Shown here piece after piece: positions 17,331 to 25,533 of a stretch of 49,290 nucleotides of DNA (position 1 is its first letter; every line of letters begins with the position of its first letter). The translations under genes were made by a program, and so were the position numbers. The notes beneath the pieces are model-generated. The model was given only the letters and a program-made list of their open reading frames with translations. It was not told the DNA's origin and did no database searches. Source of the stretch: CAZFBA01 sp964517135 (GTDB taxonomy: Bacteria > Cyanobacteriota > Vampirovibrionia > JBFMGH01); contig CAZFBA010000030.1 of assembly GCA_964517135.1 (NCBI GenBank), positions 1 to 49,290 on the forward strand, written 5' to 3'.

Positions 17331-18977
17331 CTATAAATGCTTTTGAAGTGCTTCAGCAGGTTCAATATCCTTTAACAGACAGTCTGTTAGGAATGATTTC
17401 ACCTTCTCAAGCTGTTTTTGCCCTTCTGGAGTAGAATCAAAAATACCTGTAAGTCTTGAATACGCTGGCAATTTATCTCCTGTAACAGTCATCCTGATGT
17501 CTTCAGCAATCATTTCATAGTCAATAGCTTTATGAAGATTCATCAGGTCAGCATCTGTAAGACCTCTGGTTTCTGTTCTATGGGTTTCATTGCCATTTAA
17601 CTTTGCACCTGTCCTGAGCATCTTCCATGCGTTGAAGAAATCAACTCCCTGGGTTGGTGAAGCAATTAGTATTAAAGAATCTGAATCTGATTTTTGAGCA
17701 GCCTGATCTTTTTCCATAAGTTTATAGCTAATAACATGGGCTATTTCGTGTGCTACTGCTCTTGCTCTATCTTTATTTCCTTTTAATACACTTGGATGTT
17801 TGAGTTTTACATCTCTCAACACAGCTGTTTGATTTTCCAGCATTGAGAAATAAGCTTCTCTTGACTCATTATCGTATGAATTTAACCATATACCCTGATC
17901 AGCATGGCCAGGTATGCACATACCACCTTCCATATCTCCTGTTTTGCCTTCAAAATAACCCGGTACAATATACATATTTAAACCATCAGGAAACAATTTA
18001 TTTAATACCGGCTTATATGCCTTATTTAAAGCCAGTATTTCCTTAACTTCAGATTTATCTGGCATATATTGTTTATCTATTTTAAATACTTCAGGAGCTG
18101 CACCCGGCACCGGCTGTAACATTCTATCAGGTTTATCAAGGTTTTCAATAACCCCGGGCATTAAAATACTTTCTTTTAAAGTACTTCTGCGTAATCTGGC
18201 TGTCTCAAGAGCCATTATTTTACCGGTTGTTTCTGGTGAATAAAGCTTGATACCGGTTTGTGGTATTAACTGACCACCCTTTTCTTTTAGTTCTGATAAT
18301 TTCTTATCAATAAGTTCAATCTGGTTATTAACTATCTCTTTATAGGATCCTATAAGAAGTTGACCCTGTAATTTAGGATATATAGCTGCATCCTGTGAGT
18401 TAAGTTTTTCAAAACTCCAGTCTGGTTTACTTATTTCACTGAGAGAATTCTTTAATTCTTCTGTTGTGAGCAATCCACTGGATTTAGGCATGGTTTTCTG
18501 GTTGAGATTACGCAATATTTCGTCAGTGCTTTTAGGTAATGAATTATATGCGCCCATAACATCAGCAGGATCAGTAATCAAACCTCCACTGCCACTTTTT
18601 TTATCCCCTCCCGGTATTATAAGACCGGGCTTATCTTTATCGATACTTCCGTTAATTTCTTCAAAAGCCTGACCAATCTGCTCAAGCTGGTGATCCATTT
18701 TATCTAAGGCTGCAAGTTTTTGCTTTAGTGCAGGCGGACAACTACCCCATGCTTCTTCTGTTTCTACTCTCAGGCGTTTAATTTTCTCCTGGGCCTTTAA
18801 GAGGTTGGCTTCAAAGGTAGTATATTGATCAATACCACCTATTTCTTTTATAATACCTCTTAACATATCGTCTAACTGTTGCAGCTTCTGGATCTTCTGT
18901 TGATCATGAGCAACAACAATATCTTTTTTCTTTTTGCCAAAACTAACACTTACAGGCCCGATGGCATTTACTAACAT
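17331..18977 (-). CDS. Putative zinc metallopeptidase (HEIAH), VSFG N-terminus
   Basis: This 548-residue protein is not recognised as a whole. Residues 1-15 end in the motif VSVSFGKK, a short N-terminal signature common in Melainabacteria proteins; there is no classical signal peptide. Residues about 25-110 are helical, with coiled-coil character. The C-terminal third holds a zincin motif, HEIAH at 410-414 within RAVAHEIAHVISY. A downstream acidic helix, YEMIAEDIR at 487-495, offers a third-ligand glutamate about 75 residues on, as in gluzincins such as the lethal-factor-like peptidases. A conserved-looking GGMCIPGHADQGIWLNS lies about 50 residues before the motif. Peptidase activity is inferred from the motif only. 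It stands alone and is divergent from the dodecin gene. Confidence 0.75.
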   Translation of the reverse strand: MLVNAIGPVSVSFGKKKKDIVVAHDQQKIQKLQQLDDMLRGIIKEIGGIDQYTTFEANLLKAQEKIKRLRVETEEAWGSCPPALKQKLAALDKMDHQLEQIGQAFEEINGSIDKDKPGLIIPGGDKKSGSGGLITDPADVMGAYNSLPKSTDEILRNLNQKTMPKSSGLLTTEELKNSLSEISKPDWSFEKLNSQDAAIYPKLQGQLLIGSYKEIVNNQIELIDKKLSELKEKGGQLIPQTGIKLYSPETTGKIMALETARLRRSTLKESILMPGVIENLDKPDRMLQPVPGAAPEVFKIDKQYMPDKSEVKEILALNKAYKPVLNKLFPDGLNMYIVPGYFEGKTGDMEGGMCIPGHADQGIWLNSYDNESREAYFSMLENQTAVLRDVKLKHPSVLKGNKDRARAVAHEIAHVISYKLMEKDQAAQKSDSDSLILIASPTQGVDFFNAWKMLRTGAKLNGNETHRTETRGLTDADLMNLHKAIDYEMIAEDIRMTVTGDKLPAYSRLTGIFDSTPEGQKQLEKVKSFLTDCLLKDIEPAEALQKHL

Positions 18978-19091
18978 ATTAAACTCCCTTTAGTTCTCTC
19001 TCTTCTTATTTTAATTGGCATAAATGATTGTTATGATTGATCTTTAATAGTGCTGCATTTTGTTTATTATTATAAAATGTTAATTATCGTC

Positions 19092-19111
19092 TTGCATTAA
19101 ATTTAATGCAA
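19092..19111. promoter_or_regulatory. Perfect 20-bp palindrome, operator candidate
   Basis: TTGCATTAAATTTAATGCAA is a perfect 20-bp dyad. A TATAAT on the minus strand (19074-19069) lies 17 bp from its edge, so the palindrome covers the -35 region of the metallopeptidase promoter. This position suits a dimeric activator or repressor. The regulator is unknown. Confidence 0.5.
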
Positions 19112-19237
19112 ACTACAGACCTTTTAAATGGCCTGTCAAAAATCTTTTAATACAAATCTTTTTTCTCCCCAAAGGCTTACTACCCCGAATATTTAATTAA
19201 ATAAGTGTTGTCTCTCTTTTATTTTTTTTAAGATAAT

Positions 19238-19255
19238 ACAAACATGAATGTTTGT
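19238..19255. promoter_or_regulatory. 18-bp dyad resembling a TetR-family operator
   Basis: ACAAACAT-GA-ATGTTTGT is an 8-bp inverted repeat with a 2-bp centre. Its size and A/T-CA composition resemble operators of TetR-family repressors, but no such regulator gene is nearby. It lies in the middle of the gap, about 300 bp before the dodecin gene. Confidence 0.35.
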
Positions 19256-19514
19256 TTAGTGTTTTGTAATAAGTATTTACAAAAATTAAATGAAGCCGAT
19301 TAAGCTTAAAAAGCGGGTTTTCTGTAGAATATTTTCAGGGAAGTATTTTGAACAAATAAAAAGTTTTTCGAAGTATCTTTATACATAGCTGTCGTGAGGG
19401 CATTTTAGACATATAAAGCAGCATAAAGCCTTTACAGCAAGGATTGTTAAATATAAGAGTACAAAAAGAGTAGAAATATGCTGCTTTTGGGGTAATTTAA
19501 CAATACATCTTATA

Positions 19515-19523
19515 TGCTATAAT
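19515..19523 (+). promoter_or_regulatory. Extended -10 promoter of the dodecin gene
   Basis: TGC-TATAAT (TATAAT at 19518-19523) forms a strong extended -10, with no good -35 at 17 bp. Transcription would start near 19530. A ribosome site, AGGAG at 19546-19550, lies 7 nt before the ATG. Confidence 0.6.
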
Positions 19524-19557
19524 TTAGACACGATATTTAAGTTACAGGAGATATATT

Positions 19558-19836
19558 ATGTTTCAACTATTAGAAATAGTAGGCGTTTCCAGAGAAGGTT
19601 ATTCGGAAGCCATTCAGTCTGCTGTCAACAAGTTACAGGATGCCGGTGAAAAAGTATACTGGTTTGAATTATTGGAACAAAGAGGCGGCATTCGTAACGG
19701 CGAGGTTGAATTTCAGGCCAAGTTAAAAGTAGCTGTCTCTGTAGAAGCCGAAGAAGATAAAGGATTATTCCTGTGCCCATCCTGTGGCAGAGCTTCAGAC
19801 AGGGCAGAAAACCTGTGTAACCCTAAAAGAGTATAA
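19558..19836 (+). CDS. Dodecin-like protein with cysteine tail
   Basis: Residues 1 to about 63 match the dodecin fold: LLEIVGVSREGYSEAIQSAVNKL, then YWFELLEQRGGI with the flavin-contacting Trp region, then EFQAKLKVAVSVE. Dodecins form hollow 12-mers that store or buffer flavins or CoA. Unlike usual dodecins of about 70 residues, this one has a C-terminal extension with C73, C76 (CPSC) and C87, which could bind a metal or form disulfides at the particle surface. It has a good promoter, a ribosome site and its own terminator, so it is a single-gene, probably well expressed, transcription unit. Confidence 0.8.
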   Translation: MFQLLEIVGVSREGYSEAIQSAVNKLQDAGEKVYWFELLEQRGGIRNGEVEFQAKLKVAVSVEAEEDKGLFLCPSCGRASDRAENLCNPKRV

Positions 19837-19859
19837 ATTTACCGGTTTTATTACCTGAA

Positions 19860-19889
19860 ATACTCCGGAGTTTTCCGGAGTATTTTTTT
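19860..19889 (+). terminator. Rho-independent terminator after dodecin gene
   Basis: A 10-bp stem, ATACTCCGGA and TCCGGAGTAT with a GTTT loop, runs straight into seven T residues (19883-19889). It lies 24 bp after the dodecin stop. This is the clearest terminator in the window. Confidence 0.9.
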
Positions 19890-19973
19890 GAAAACTATTT
19901 GTTTTTGAACAATAATATGACTAAAGCATAAGCATAATGCGGTTTTAAGTTAAACACTTATCATTAATATTAT

Positions 19974-20002
19974 TTGAATATCTTTTTAAATCAATATATA
20001 CT
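19974..20002 (+). promoter_or_regulatory. Sigma70-type promoter for the TPR membrane gene
   Basis: TTGAAT (19974-19979), a 17-bp spacer and TATACT (19997-20002) make a good promoter match. The start would be near 20009, about 36 nt before the ATG at 20045. It follows the dodecin terminator, so the next operon begins here. Confidence 0.55.
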
Positions 20003-20044
20003 TGATAATAATAAGCGTATCATACCACCATAAGGCTTAATTGT

Positions 20045-21004
20045 ATGATAAATACAGGCTTTGAGCCGGGTCAAAGAAACCTAACAATACACAAAGGATA
20101 TCTTCTGCTTGGTCAAAAGCTATATGATCAGGCATACAAAGTATTTTCTGATCTACTCTCTCATAACCCCCAGGACTATGAAGCGCTTGTCGGTCTGGCA
20201 TCTGTATTTCAGCATAAAAATAAAACCGATGACTCTATCAAAATAGCCCTGAGGGCCATCGAAATCAACCCTGAATATTACCATGCCTACGATATTCTGG
20301 CAGAAATATACTTTATTAACAAGAATGATTATATAAAGGCTGAAGAATTTGCTTTAAAATCTCTGGAACTTGAGCCCTTTGCATCATCAACATATTCGTT
20401 ACTGGCCCAGATATACTTTTTTCAGAGACAATATGATTCCTGTTATTACTATGCTAACCAGGCCCTTATGCTGGATCCTGAAAATTATATCGCTCATATG
20501 GCTTTGGGGTTATACTATTATCAGATACCTGATTTTGAAAAGGCCAAAGAACATTATAAAGCCTGTCTTGCTATTGCGCCTAACTGTTCCGTTGTTTATG
20601 GCAATTATGGCAACTTAAACCTTACCTTTGCTGAAAATAAAATGGGTTATGAGCTTATCAGAGAAGCATTAAGACTGAACCCATCTGATAGATTTTTACA
20701 GGAAAGCTTTAGAGAGGCTTTTATACGCAATAATCCTTTTTATGCACCGTTATACTGGGCAACTAATAGTAGATTTGATGATGTATATTTGATTTATATC
20801 CTTCTTGTATCTATGATAACAGCAGCTTTTCTTTCACAGATACCTTTAATACCAGATTTTATCAAAGCCCTCCTCATATACACTTTTCTTTTCACTACAT
20901 TTTTTATGTTATTTCTTGTTTTTTACCGTTTTATTATCCGGTTTCTGGTTAATATATATTATTCGTGGTGTATTAAAACAAACAGGCTGGCAAAAATTAT
21001 CTAG
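20045..21004 (+). CDS. TPR protein with two C-terminal membrane segments
   Basis: Residues about 14-220 form consecutive tetratricopeptide repeats, recognisable by repeated patterns such as AYKVFSDLLSHNPQDYEAL, ALRAIEINPEYYHAYDIL and ANQALMLDPENYIAHMALG. Two hydrophobic segments follow at about 247-265 and 272-298, then a basic C-terminus (KTNRLAKII). With no N-terminal signal the TPR domain is probably cytoplasmic and anchored by the C-terminal hairpin. TPRs bind protein partners. The next gene, 50 bp on, is a TPR-AAA+ ATPase, so this may be its membrane receptor or adaptor. The TPR call is sure; the role is inferred. AAGG lies 9 nt before the ATG. Confidence 0.85.
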   Translation: MINTGFEPGQRNLTIHKGYLLLGQKLYDQAYKVFSDLLSHNPQDYEALVGLASVFQHKNKTDDSIKIALRAIEINPEYYHAYDILAEIYFINKNDYIKAEEFALKSLELEPFASSTYSLLAQIYFFQRQYDSCYYYANQALMLDPENYIAHMALGLYYYQIPDFEKAKEHYKACLAIAPNCSVVYGNYGNLNLTFAENKMGYELIREALRLNPSDRFLQESFREAFIRNNPFYAPLYWATNSRFDDVYLIYILLVSMITAAFLSQIPLIPDFIKALLIYTFLFTTFFMLFLVFYRFIIRFLVNIYYSWCIKTNRLAKII

Positions 21005-21054
21005 TTGTCAGTTAATCAACAATCATTTCTGTAGTTAATTAGACGGGGTTTACA

Positions 21055-22443
21055 ATGTACGACATCGACAAAATCATTGAAATATTGAAACAAACAGTAA
21101 AAACAAATCCTAAAAATACTGATGCCAGGCTTCAGCTTGCCAGTATTCTATTAAATAAAGACAGCTTTGAGGAAGCAAAGAGTCACTTTGAAACTGTTTT
21201 AAAAGAGAATCCTGAAGATATTGAAGCTCTTTTCGGGATGGGCAAATGCAGTTTTTACCTTCAAGACCTTTCTGATACCAGAATTTTTCTGGGAAAATTG
21301 TTAAAACTAACAGAAAACAACCATGCAGAAGCAAATTTAATTATGGCTAAAGCCTATATAGAATTAAATGACTCTGTAAATGCAAGAAATTTCTATATAA
21401 AAGCAGTAAACCTTGATCCTTCTCTAGCCTGTGATAAAATTAGAGCACAGATTTATGATGTAAAAACCCCAGATGAAAACAACACAGAGATAAATATATA
21501 TGATAAAAATGAACCTGTAAGACTATACAGCACATTTCAAGAAGATGAAACAAGTTCAGAAAGTTATACTGACTTCCCTGAGCAGGAAATTATGACATTT
21601 AACAACGTTGGTGGACTAAACGAACTTAAAGAAACCATCAGACATAAGATTATATACCCGTTCAAAAAACCGGAGATTTACAAAGCATACGGCAAAAAAG
21701 CAGGTGGAGGAATTTTGCTCTATGGGCCGCCAGGTTGTGGCAAAACTTTTATAGCCAGAGCTACTGCTGGAGAGTGTGAAGCCACTTTTATACCTATTGG
21801 CATTAATGACGTGCTTGATATGTGGCTGGGTGAAAGCGAAAAAAAGCTTCATACAATATTCAGCCTTGCAAGACAAAAGGCCCCAGGCATTATATTTATT
21901 GATGAAATTGATGCCCTTGGCGGCTCCAGGCAAACCAGCTCATACAGCAGTACTAAAATGCTTGTTAATCAACTGCTCTCTGAAATGGATGGGATGGATA
22001 GTATTAACGATCAGATACTGGTAATAGGCGCTACTAATAGCCCCTGGTTTGTAGATGCAGCCCTGAGAAGGCCCGGAAGGTTTGATAGAATCATTTTTGT
22101 TGCTCCTCCTGACCTTGCTGCCCGCATTGAAATTTTGCAAATTCTTACTACTGATCTCAATATTGAGAAATTTGATTTCAGAAAAATTGCCACCAGAACA
22201 GAAGGTTTTTCAGGAGCTGACCTCAAAGCCCTTGTCGAAACAGCCTCTGAAGACGCAATTAATGAAGCGCTGAAAACTGATAAAATTCGTCCCCTCAACG
22301 AAAAAGATTTTCATAATGCCCTTAAAAACCTAAAACCTTCAACAAAAGAATGGTTTTCTACAGCTAAAAACTATGCTACCTATGCAAATCAGGCCGGTAT
22401 TTATGATGAAATACTTGAATATATAAATAAGAATAAGTTATGA
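21055..22443 (+). CDS. TPR-AAA+ ATPase (FtsH/Cdc48-like module)
   Basis: The 462-residue protein combines N-terminal TPRs (about 1-125) with one AAA+ domain (about 180-420). The ATPase signatures are complete: VGGLNELKE, Walker A GPPGCGKT at 224-231, pore-like DMWLGESE, Walker B IIFIDEID at 279-286, sensor-1 Asn in GATN and arginine fingers in LRRPGRFDR (339-342). A C-terminal helical lid with EGFSGADLKALVE follows. The nearest relatives in style are FtsH, Cdc48 and proteasomal ATPases, which unfold or remodel proteins using ATP. There is no protease domain and no membrane segment, so it probably uses the TPRs to pick substrates. The downstream M48-like and M50B-like genes suggest a role in membrane protein handling, but this is not shown. 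Confidence 0.9.
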   Translation: MYDIDKIIEILKQTVKTNPKNTDARLQLASILLNKDSFEEAKSHFETVLKENPEDIEALFGMGKCSFYLQDLSDTRIFLGKLLKLTENNHAEANLIMAKAYIELNDSVNARNFYIKAVNLDPSLACDKIRAQIYDVKTPDENNTEINIYDKNEPVRLYSTFQEDETSSESYTDFPEQEIMTFNNVGGLNELKETIRHKIIYPFKKPEIYKAYGKKAGGGILLYGPPGCGKTFIARATAGECEATFIPIGINDVLDMWLGESEKKLHTIFSLARQKAPGIIFIDEIDALGGSRQTSSYSSTKMLVNQLLSEMDGMDSINDQILVIGATNSPWFVDAALRRPGRFDRIIFVAPPDLAARIEILQILTTDLNIEKFDFRKIATRTEGFSGADLKALVETASEDAINEALKTDKIRPLNEKDFHNALKNLKPSTKEWFSTAKNYATYANQAGIYDEILEYINKNKL

Positions 22444-22626
22444 TTATAATTTTAAATTGCTAACTAACTGTTAAATTATAATTTATAACTAACCTACAAT
22501 CTGTTAGTCAGAAATACCTTTTTGCAAGCTTAAACAAAAATTTCTAAACATCTTCAATTATCAGAAAATTTTGTATTAAAATGAATACTATACTTTTAAA
22601 TTAATGTATCAATAAGGTTAACCAAG

Positions 22627-23721
22627 TTGTCTGATAAAAATATTAATCAAGACGTTGAGCATCAGGAAAAACTTAATCTAAAGCTTTATAGCGAAATAAA
22701 TTCTCTCAATGTGGTTATCGCTATTATACATTTCTTCTTCTTCTGGATGCTCTTTCTCTTTGCTAGCAACTATCTTGAACAAAATATAATCTGGTATAAG
22801 GCTCTTATAATATTTTTAAGTGCTTTTCTATTATTATTTATAGCTAGCTGGTTATTTTCTCTGCCATTCAGAATCTGGATTTATAAAATAAGCAAAATAA
22901 CCGGGCTTCTAAATCAAGATTTTCAATCCTGGCTGGTTGACTGGCTAAAAGTTCTCTTTTTAAACCTGATCTTTATGGTTCCTGTGCTTTCTTTGATGGC
23001 ACTTATTGTCTATTTAAACCTCAATAAAAGCACATTTAACCTGCTTGCTTCTTTCTTTATAGTACTATTGCTATTTATACCTGTGAAAACCATTCAACGT
23101 TTTTTAGCAATGTCAATCATACACGGATTTGAAAGACTTAAAGATGGCACCAAATACCACTATTGGAAGACCCTTCTAAAACAAAATCAACTTAAAGAAT
23201 ACCCTATTTTTATTCTTCAGATTGAGAAAAAAGCCAGCTGGTCTAATGCACTGGCCTTTGGCATAAAAAATCTGGGAATCATCTATACATCAGACAAAAT
23301 GGTGAACGACCTTACAGAAGAACAGTTTGCCGCAGTAATGGCACACGAAACAGCCCACCTTGAAAACAATGATATACTTAAAAGAATTAGCTTCTCTTTG
23401 CTTGTTATAGGCTTTTTTCTTGGAATGCCGCTTCTGTTTTATCTTGTACCTATTCAGTTTTTCTTATTCTTCACACTTCTTTATCTTTTAATCGTACTTT
23501 TACTGAGCTTTTTGTCATTATTAATGGTAAAACATCAGGAAATTAAAGCTGATATATTCTCTTCAAAACTTCTTAAAAGCGGCAAACCTCTGGCAGAAGC
23601 CCTTGACTATCTTTATACTGTTAATAAAATACCAAAAGAAAACAGAAAAAACATTATAACAAAGCATTTAAAGTTATATCCAGACTTAAATGAACGTAAA
23701 TACATACTGGAAAATAGTTAA
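22627..23721 (+). CDS. M48-like membrane zinc peptidase
   Basis: The 364-residue protein has several membrane segments (about 28-48, 58-80, 108-130, 137-155, 255-298). The zinc motif MAHETAH is at 238-244, with HQEIKAD at 303-309 supplying the third ligand Glu, as in M48 (HtpX/Ste24) peptidases. The segment WSNALAFGIKNLGIIYTSDKMVNDLTEEQFAAV before the motif is also M48-like. Such enzymes degrade or process membrane proteins at the cytoplasmic side. It is longer than HtpX and has more N-terminal membrane segments. The start is a TTG preceded by AAGG at 9 nt; no better start was seen. The AIM24 gene follows 14 bp later. Confidence 0.87.
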   Translation: MSDKNINQDVEHQEKLNLKLYSEINSLNVVIAIIHFFFFWMLFLFASNYLEQNIIWYKALIIFLSAFLLLFIASWLFSLPFRIWIYKISKITGLLNQDFQSWLVDWLKVLFLNLIFMVPVLSLMALIVYLNLNKSTFNLLASFFIVLLLFIPVKTIQRFLAMSIIHGFERLKDGTKYHYWKTLLKQNQLKEYPIFILQIEKKASWSNALAFGIKNLGIIYTSDKMVNDLTEEQFAAVMAHETAHLENNDILKRISFSLLVIGFFLGMPLLFYLVPIQFFLFFTLLYLLIVLLLSFLSLLMVKHQEIKADIFSSKLLKSGKPLAEALDYLYTVNKIPKENRKNIITKHLKLYPDLNERKYILENS

Positions 23722-23735
23722 GTGAGGTAATAGTT

Positions 23736-24410
23736 ATGGAATACTCAATTTCAGGCGTAATAGCACAAATTGTAACCGTGAAACTTGAAAAAAATGAAAG
23801 CTGCTGGATCGGCCCTGGAGGACTTATCTCTTTCAGTGGAGGTATCGACTGGACAGTAAAAATACCCGGGGGCGTTGCCGGTGCTGTTAAAAGAATGATG
23901 TCTGGTGAAAGCCTTAAAATGACCTATGTTACAGCTTCTAATGAACCTGGTGAAATCAACTTTAATTCAAGCCTGCCCGGCAAAATTTATGACTGGGATC
24001 TCAAAAACGGCGACGTCATCACAACTCGGGGTTCTTTTATCGGTGCAGTAGGAGAGATTGATATTAGTATTACAATGGCAAAAAAAGCAGGGGCAGCTCT
24101 TTTTGGAGGGGCTGGACTCATTCTTCAAACCATCACTGGTACCGGTAATGTCTTTGTTCACGGTTTAGGTGATTTCATTGAGTATGACCTCAAAGAAGGT
24201 GAAAGCATTCAGGTATCAACCGGTAATTTAGCTGCTTTCAGCAGAAACATTGACTATGATATCAAAAGCGTCGGCGGCATCAGTAAAACACTATTCGGGG
24301 GTGAGGGATTATTTATGACTAAACTCACCGGCCCGGGTAAAGTATTATTACAGTCAATGAAAAAAGGCAGTGAAGGTGCTGCACTTGCCGCTGTTATGTC
24401 ATCTGTTTAA
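23736..24410 (+). CDS. AIM24-family protein
   Basis: The 224-residue protein belongs to the AIM24 family (older name DUF124). It is a beta-rich protein with repeated Gly/Phe segments such as ISFSGGIDWTVKIPGG, ALFGGAGLILQTITGTGNVFVHG and TLFGGEGLFMTKLTGPGKVLLQSM. The family is widespread and its biochemical function is not established; the yeast member affects mitochondrial inner membrane organisation. It has no signal or membrane segment. It follows the M48-like gene by 14 bp, with GTGAGGTAATA as ribosome region. Its stop codon shares the TTAA tetranucleotide with the stop of the opposing M50B-like gene. Confidence 0.9.
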   Translation: MEYSISGVIAQIVTVKLEKNESCWIGPGGLISFSGGIDWTVKIPGGVAGAVKRMMSGESLKMTYVTASNEPGEINFNSSLPGKIYDWDLKNGDVITTRGSFIGAVGEIDISITMAKKAGAALFGGAGLILQTITGTGNVFVHGLGDFIEYDLKEGESIQVSTGNLAAFSRNIDYDIKSVGGISKTLFGGEGLFMTKLTGPGKVLLQSMKKGSEGAALAAVMSSV

Positions 24411-25099
24411 GCTTCTTTAGAGTCAGAAAACTTATAAATAAAGAATAAGACCAGCCCAAAAACAACAAACGATATTAATAACCATAATATTGCCCACACA
24501 GGGGCCGGTATTAGTGTAAGATGTTGCATCATCAGGGCGTCATTATGCTGATGACCCTTAAAAGTTACTCCTATTAATACATTAATATCGTATACCGAGT
24601 AAAAACAACTTTGAATGGCCAGAAAACCCAGAAACCACTGGGCTACGGTTGCACTTGTTTTGAAAATAATGAGTGCAGCAATTGAAACAAAAAATATAGT
24701 AGCTATAAACGTAAAAATATCCCTAACAAAGAAGATTAAGCAGGCAAGCATCAAAAGCATAATTATAAAAAGTGTAATTTTAGAAACAACCTTATTGCTA
24801 TCCACTGCCAGAATAAGAAGTATTCCACCAATTATAGAACTGCCAAGATAGCCACCAGAGGCAATAAGAATAGGTATTCCTCCTGTAGTTATTGCCAGCC
24901 CTGAACCATCATGATTAATACTTATGCTATTAACCTCTCCACCTGTTAAAATAGCCATCAGAGCATGACTAAATTCGTGAATATATGTTGCAAATAAATT
25001 AAAAGGATACAACAAAACCCCAGCAAATGGTATATGCCAGATAACAACCGAGACTACAAAGATTAAAAATAATAACAAAAGCTGTTTTCGGTTACTCAT
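24407..25099 (-). CDS. M50B-like integral membrane metallopeptidase
   Basis: This 230-residue protein has about six hydrophobic segments. The zinc motif HEFSH (residues 41-45) sits in a membrane helix (LFATYIHEFSHALMAILTGGEV), the hallmark of M50 and M50B-like peptidases that cut inside the membrane. No NPDG-type second motif is obvious, as in the M50B subgroup, so activity is uncertain. It reads against the TPR/AAA+/M48/AIM24 group and ends on a stop shared with AIM24. Its own promoter must lie in the 434-bp gap upstream. Confidence 0.82.
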   Translation of the reverse strand: MSNRKQLLLLFLIFVVSVVIWHIPFAGVLLYPFNLFATYIHEFSHALMAILTGGEVNSISINHDGSGLAITTGGIPILIASGGYLGSSIIGGILLILAVDSNKVVSKITLFIIMLLMLACLIFFVRDIFTFIATIFFVSIAALIIFKTSATVAQWFLGFLAIQSCFYSVYDINVLIGVTFKGHQHNDALMMQHLTLIPAPVWAILWLLISFVVFGLVLFFIYKFSDSKEA

Positions 25100-25533
25100 T
25101 TATTTTTTTTCTCCTGAAACAACTTCTACCAGGATAATATTTTGACCCAAAATTATTGCAACCACTGTAATTATTGAATATATAAACCTCTGATCCTTAA
25201 AACAGGCATGCTTATTTTACACCAAAAGAGAAAATAAAGACAACTCTTTAATAACAATAAAATTTTTATCAACTTATACGTATATCATCCACCTGTTAAA
25301 GAATTGTTTGCCTGTTGCCAAATGTTTAATTTGTTACAGTAAATATTTCAAGAATTGTCAAAATATTAAACTTCTGTTAATCCTTATTATGAGCGAGCTA
25401 AGGGTTTTATTATTTTTTTTATCACCCAAAAATTTAATATTTTTGCTACTAAGTCCAATTTACTTTATAGTAAATCTTTGATATTTTCTCATTTTAGTCT
25501 ACGGGCATTAAAATTTTTAAGGGATCATCTAAA
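25100..25533. promoter_or_regulatory. Divergent promoter gap with 18-bp dyad
   Basis: This 434-bp AT-rich gap separates the M50B-like gene (minus) and the SLC13 gene (plus). The dyad ATTTACT-TTAT-AGTAAAT at 25458-25475 lies about 60 bp before the SLC13 start and could be an operator. No convincing full promoter was found and no gene is seen. Confidence 0.35.

Larger units (their letters stand above)
18978..19557. other. 580-bp gene-free regulatory gap
   Basis: This is the longest stretch without a gene. It holds two separate dyads (listed individually), a minus-strand TATAAT (19074-19069) suited to the metallopeptidase gene, and an extended -10 for the dodecin gene. No open frame of note or known RNA was recognised. 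The length exceeds what two promoters need, so an unannotated small RNA or a lost gene is possible. Confidence 0.4.
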
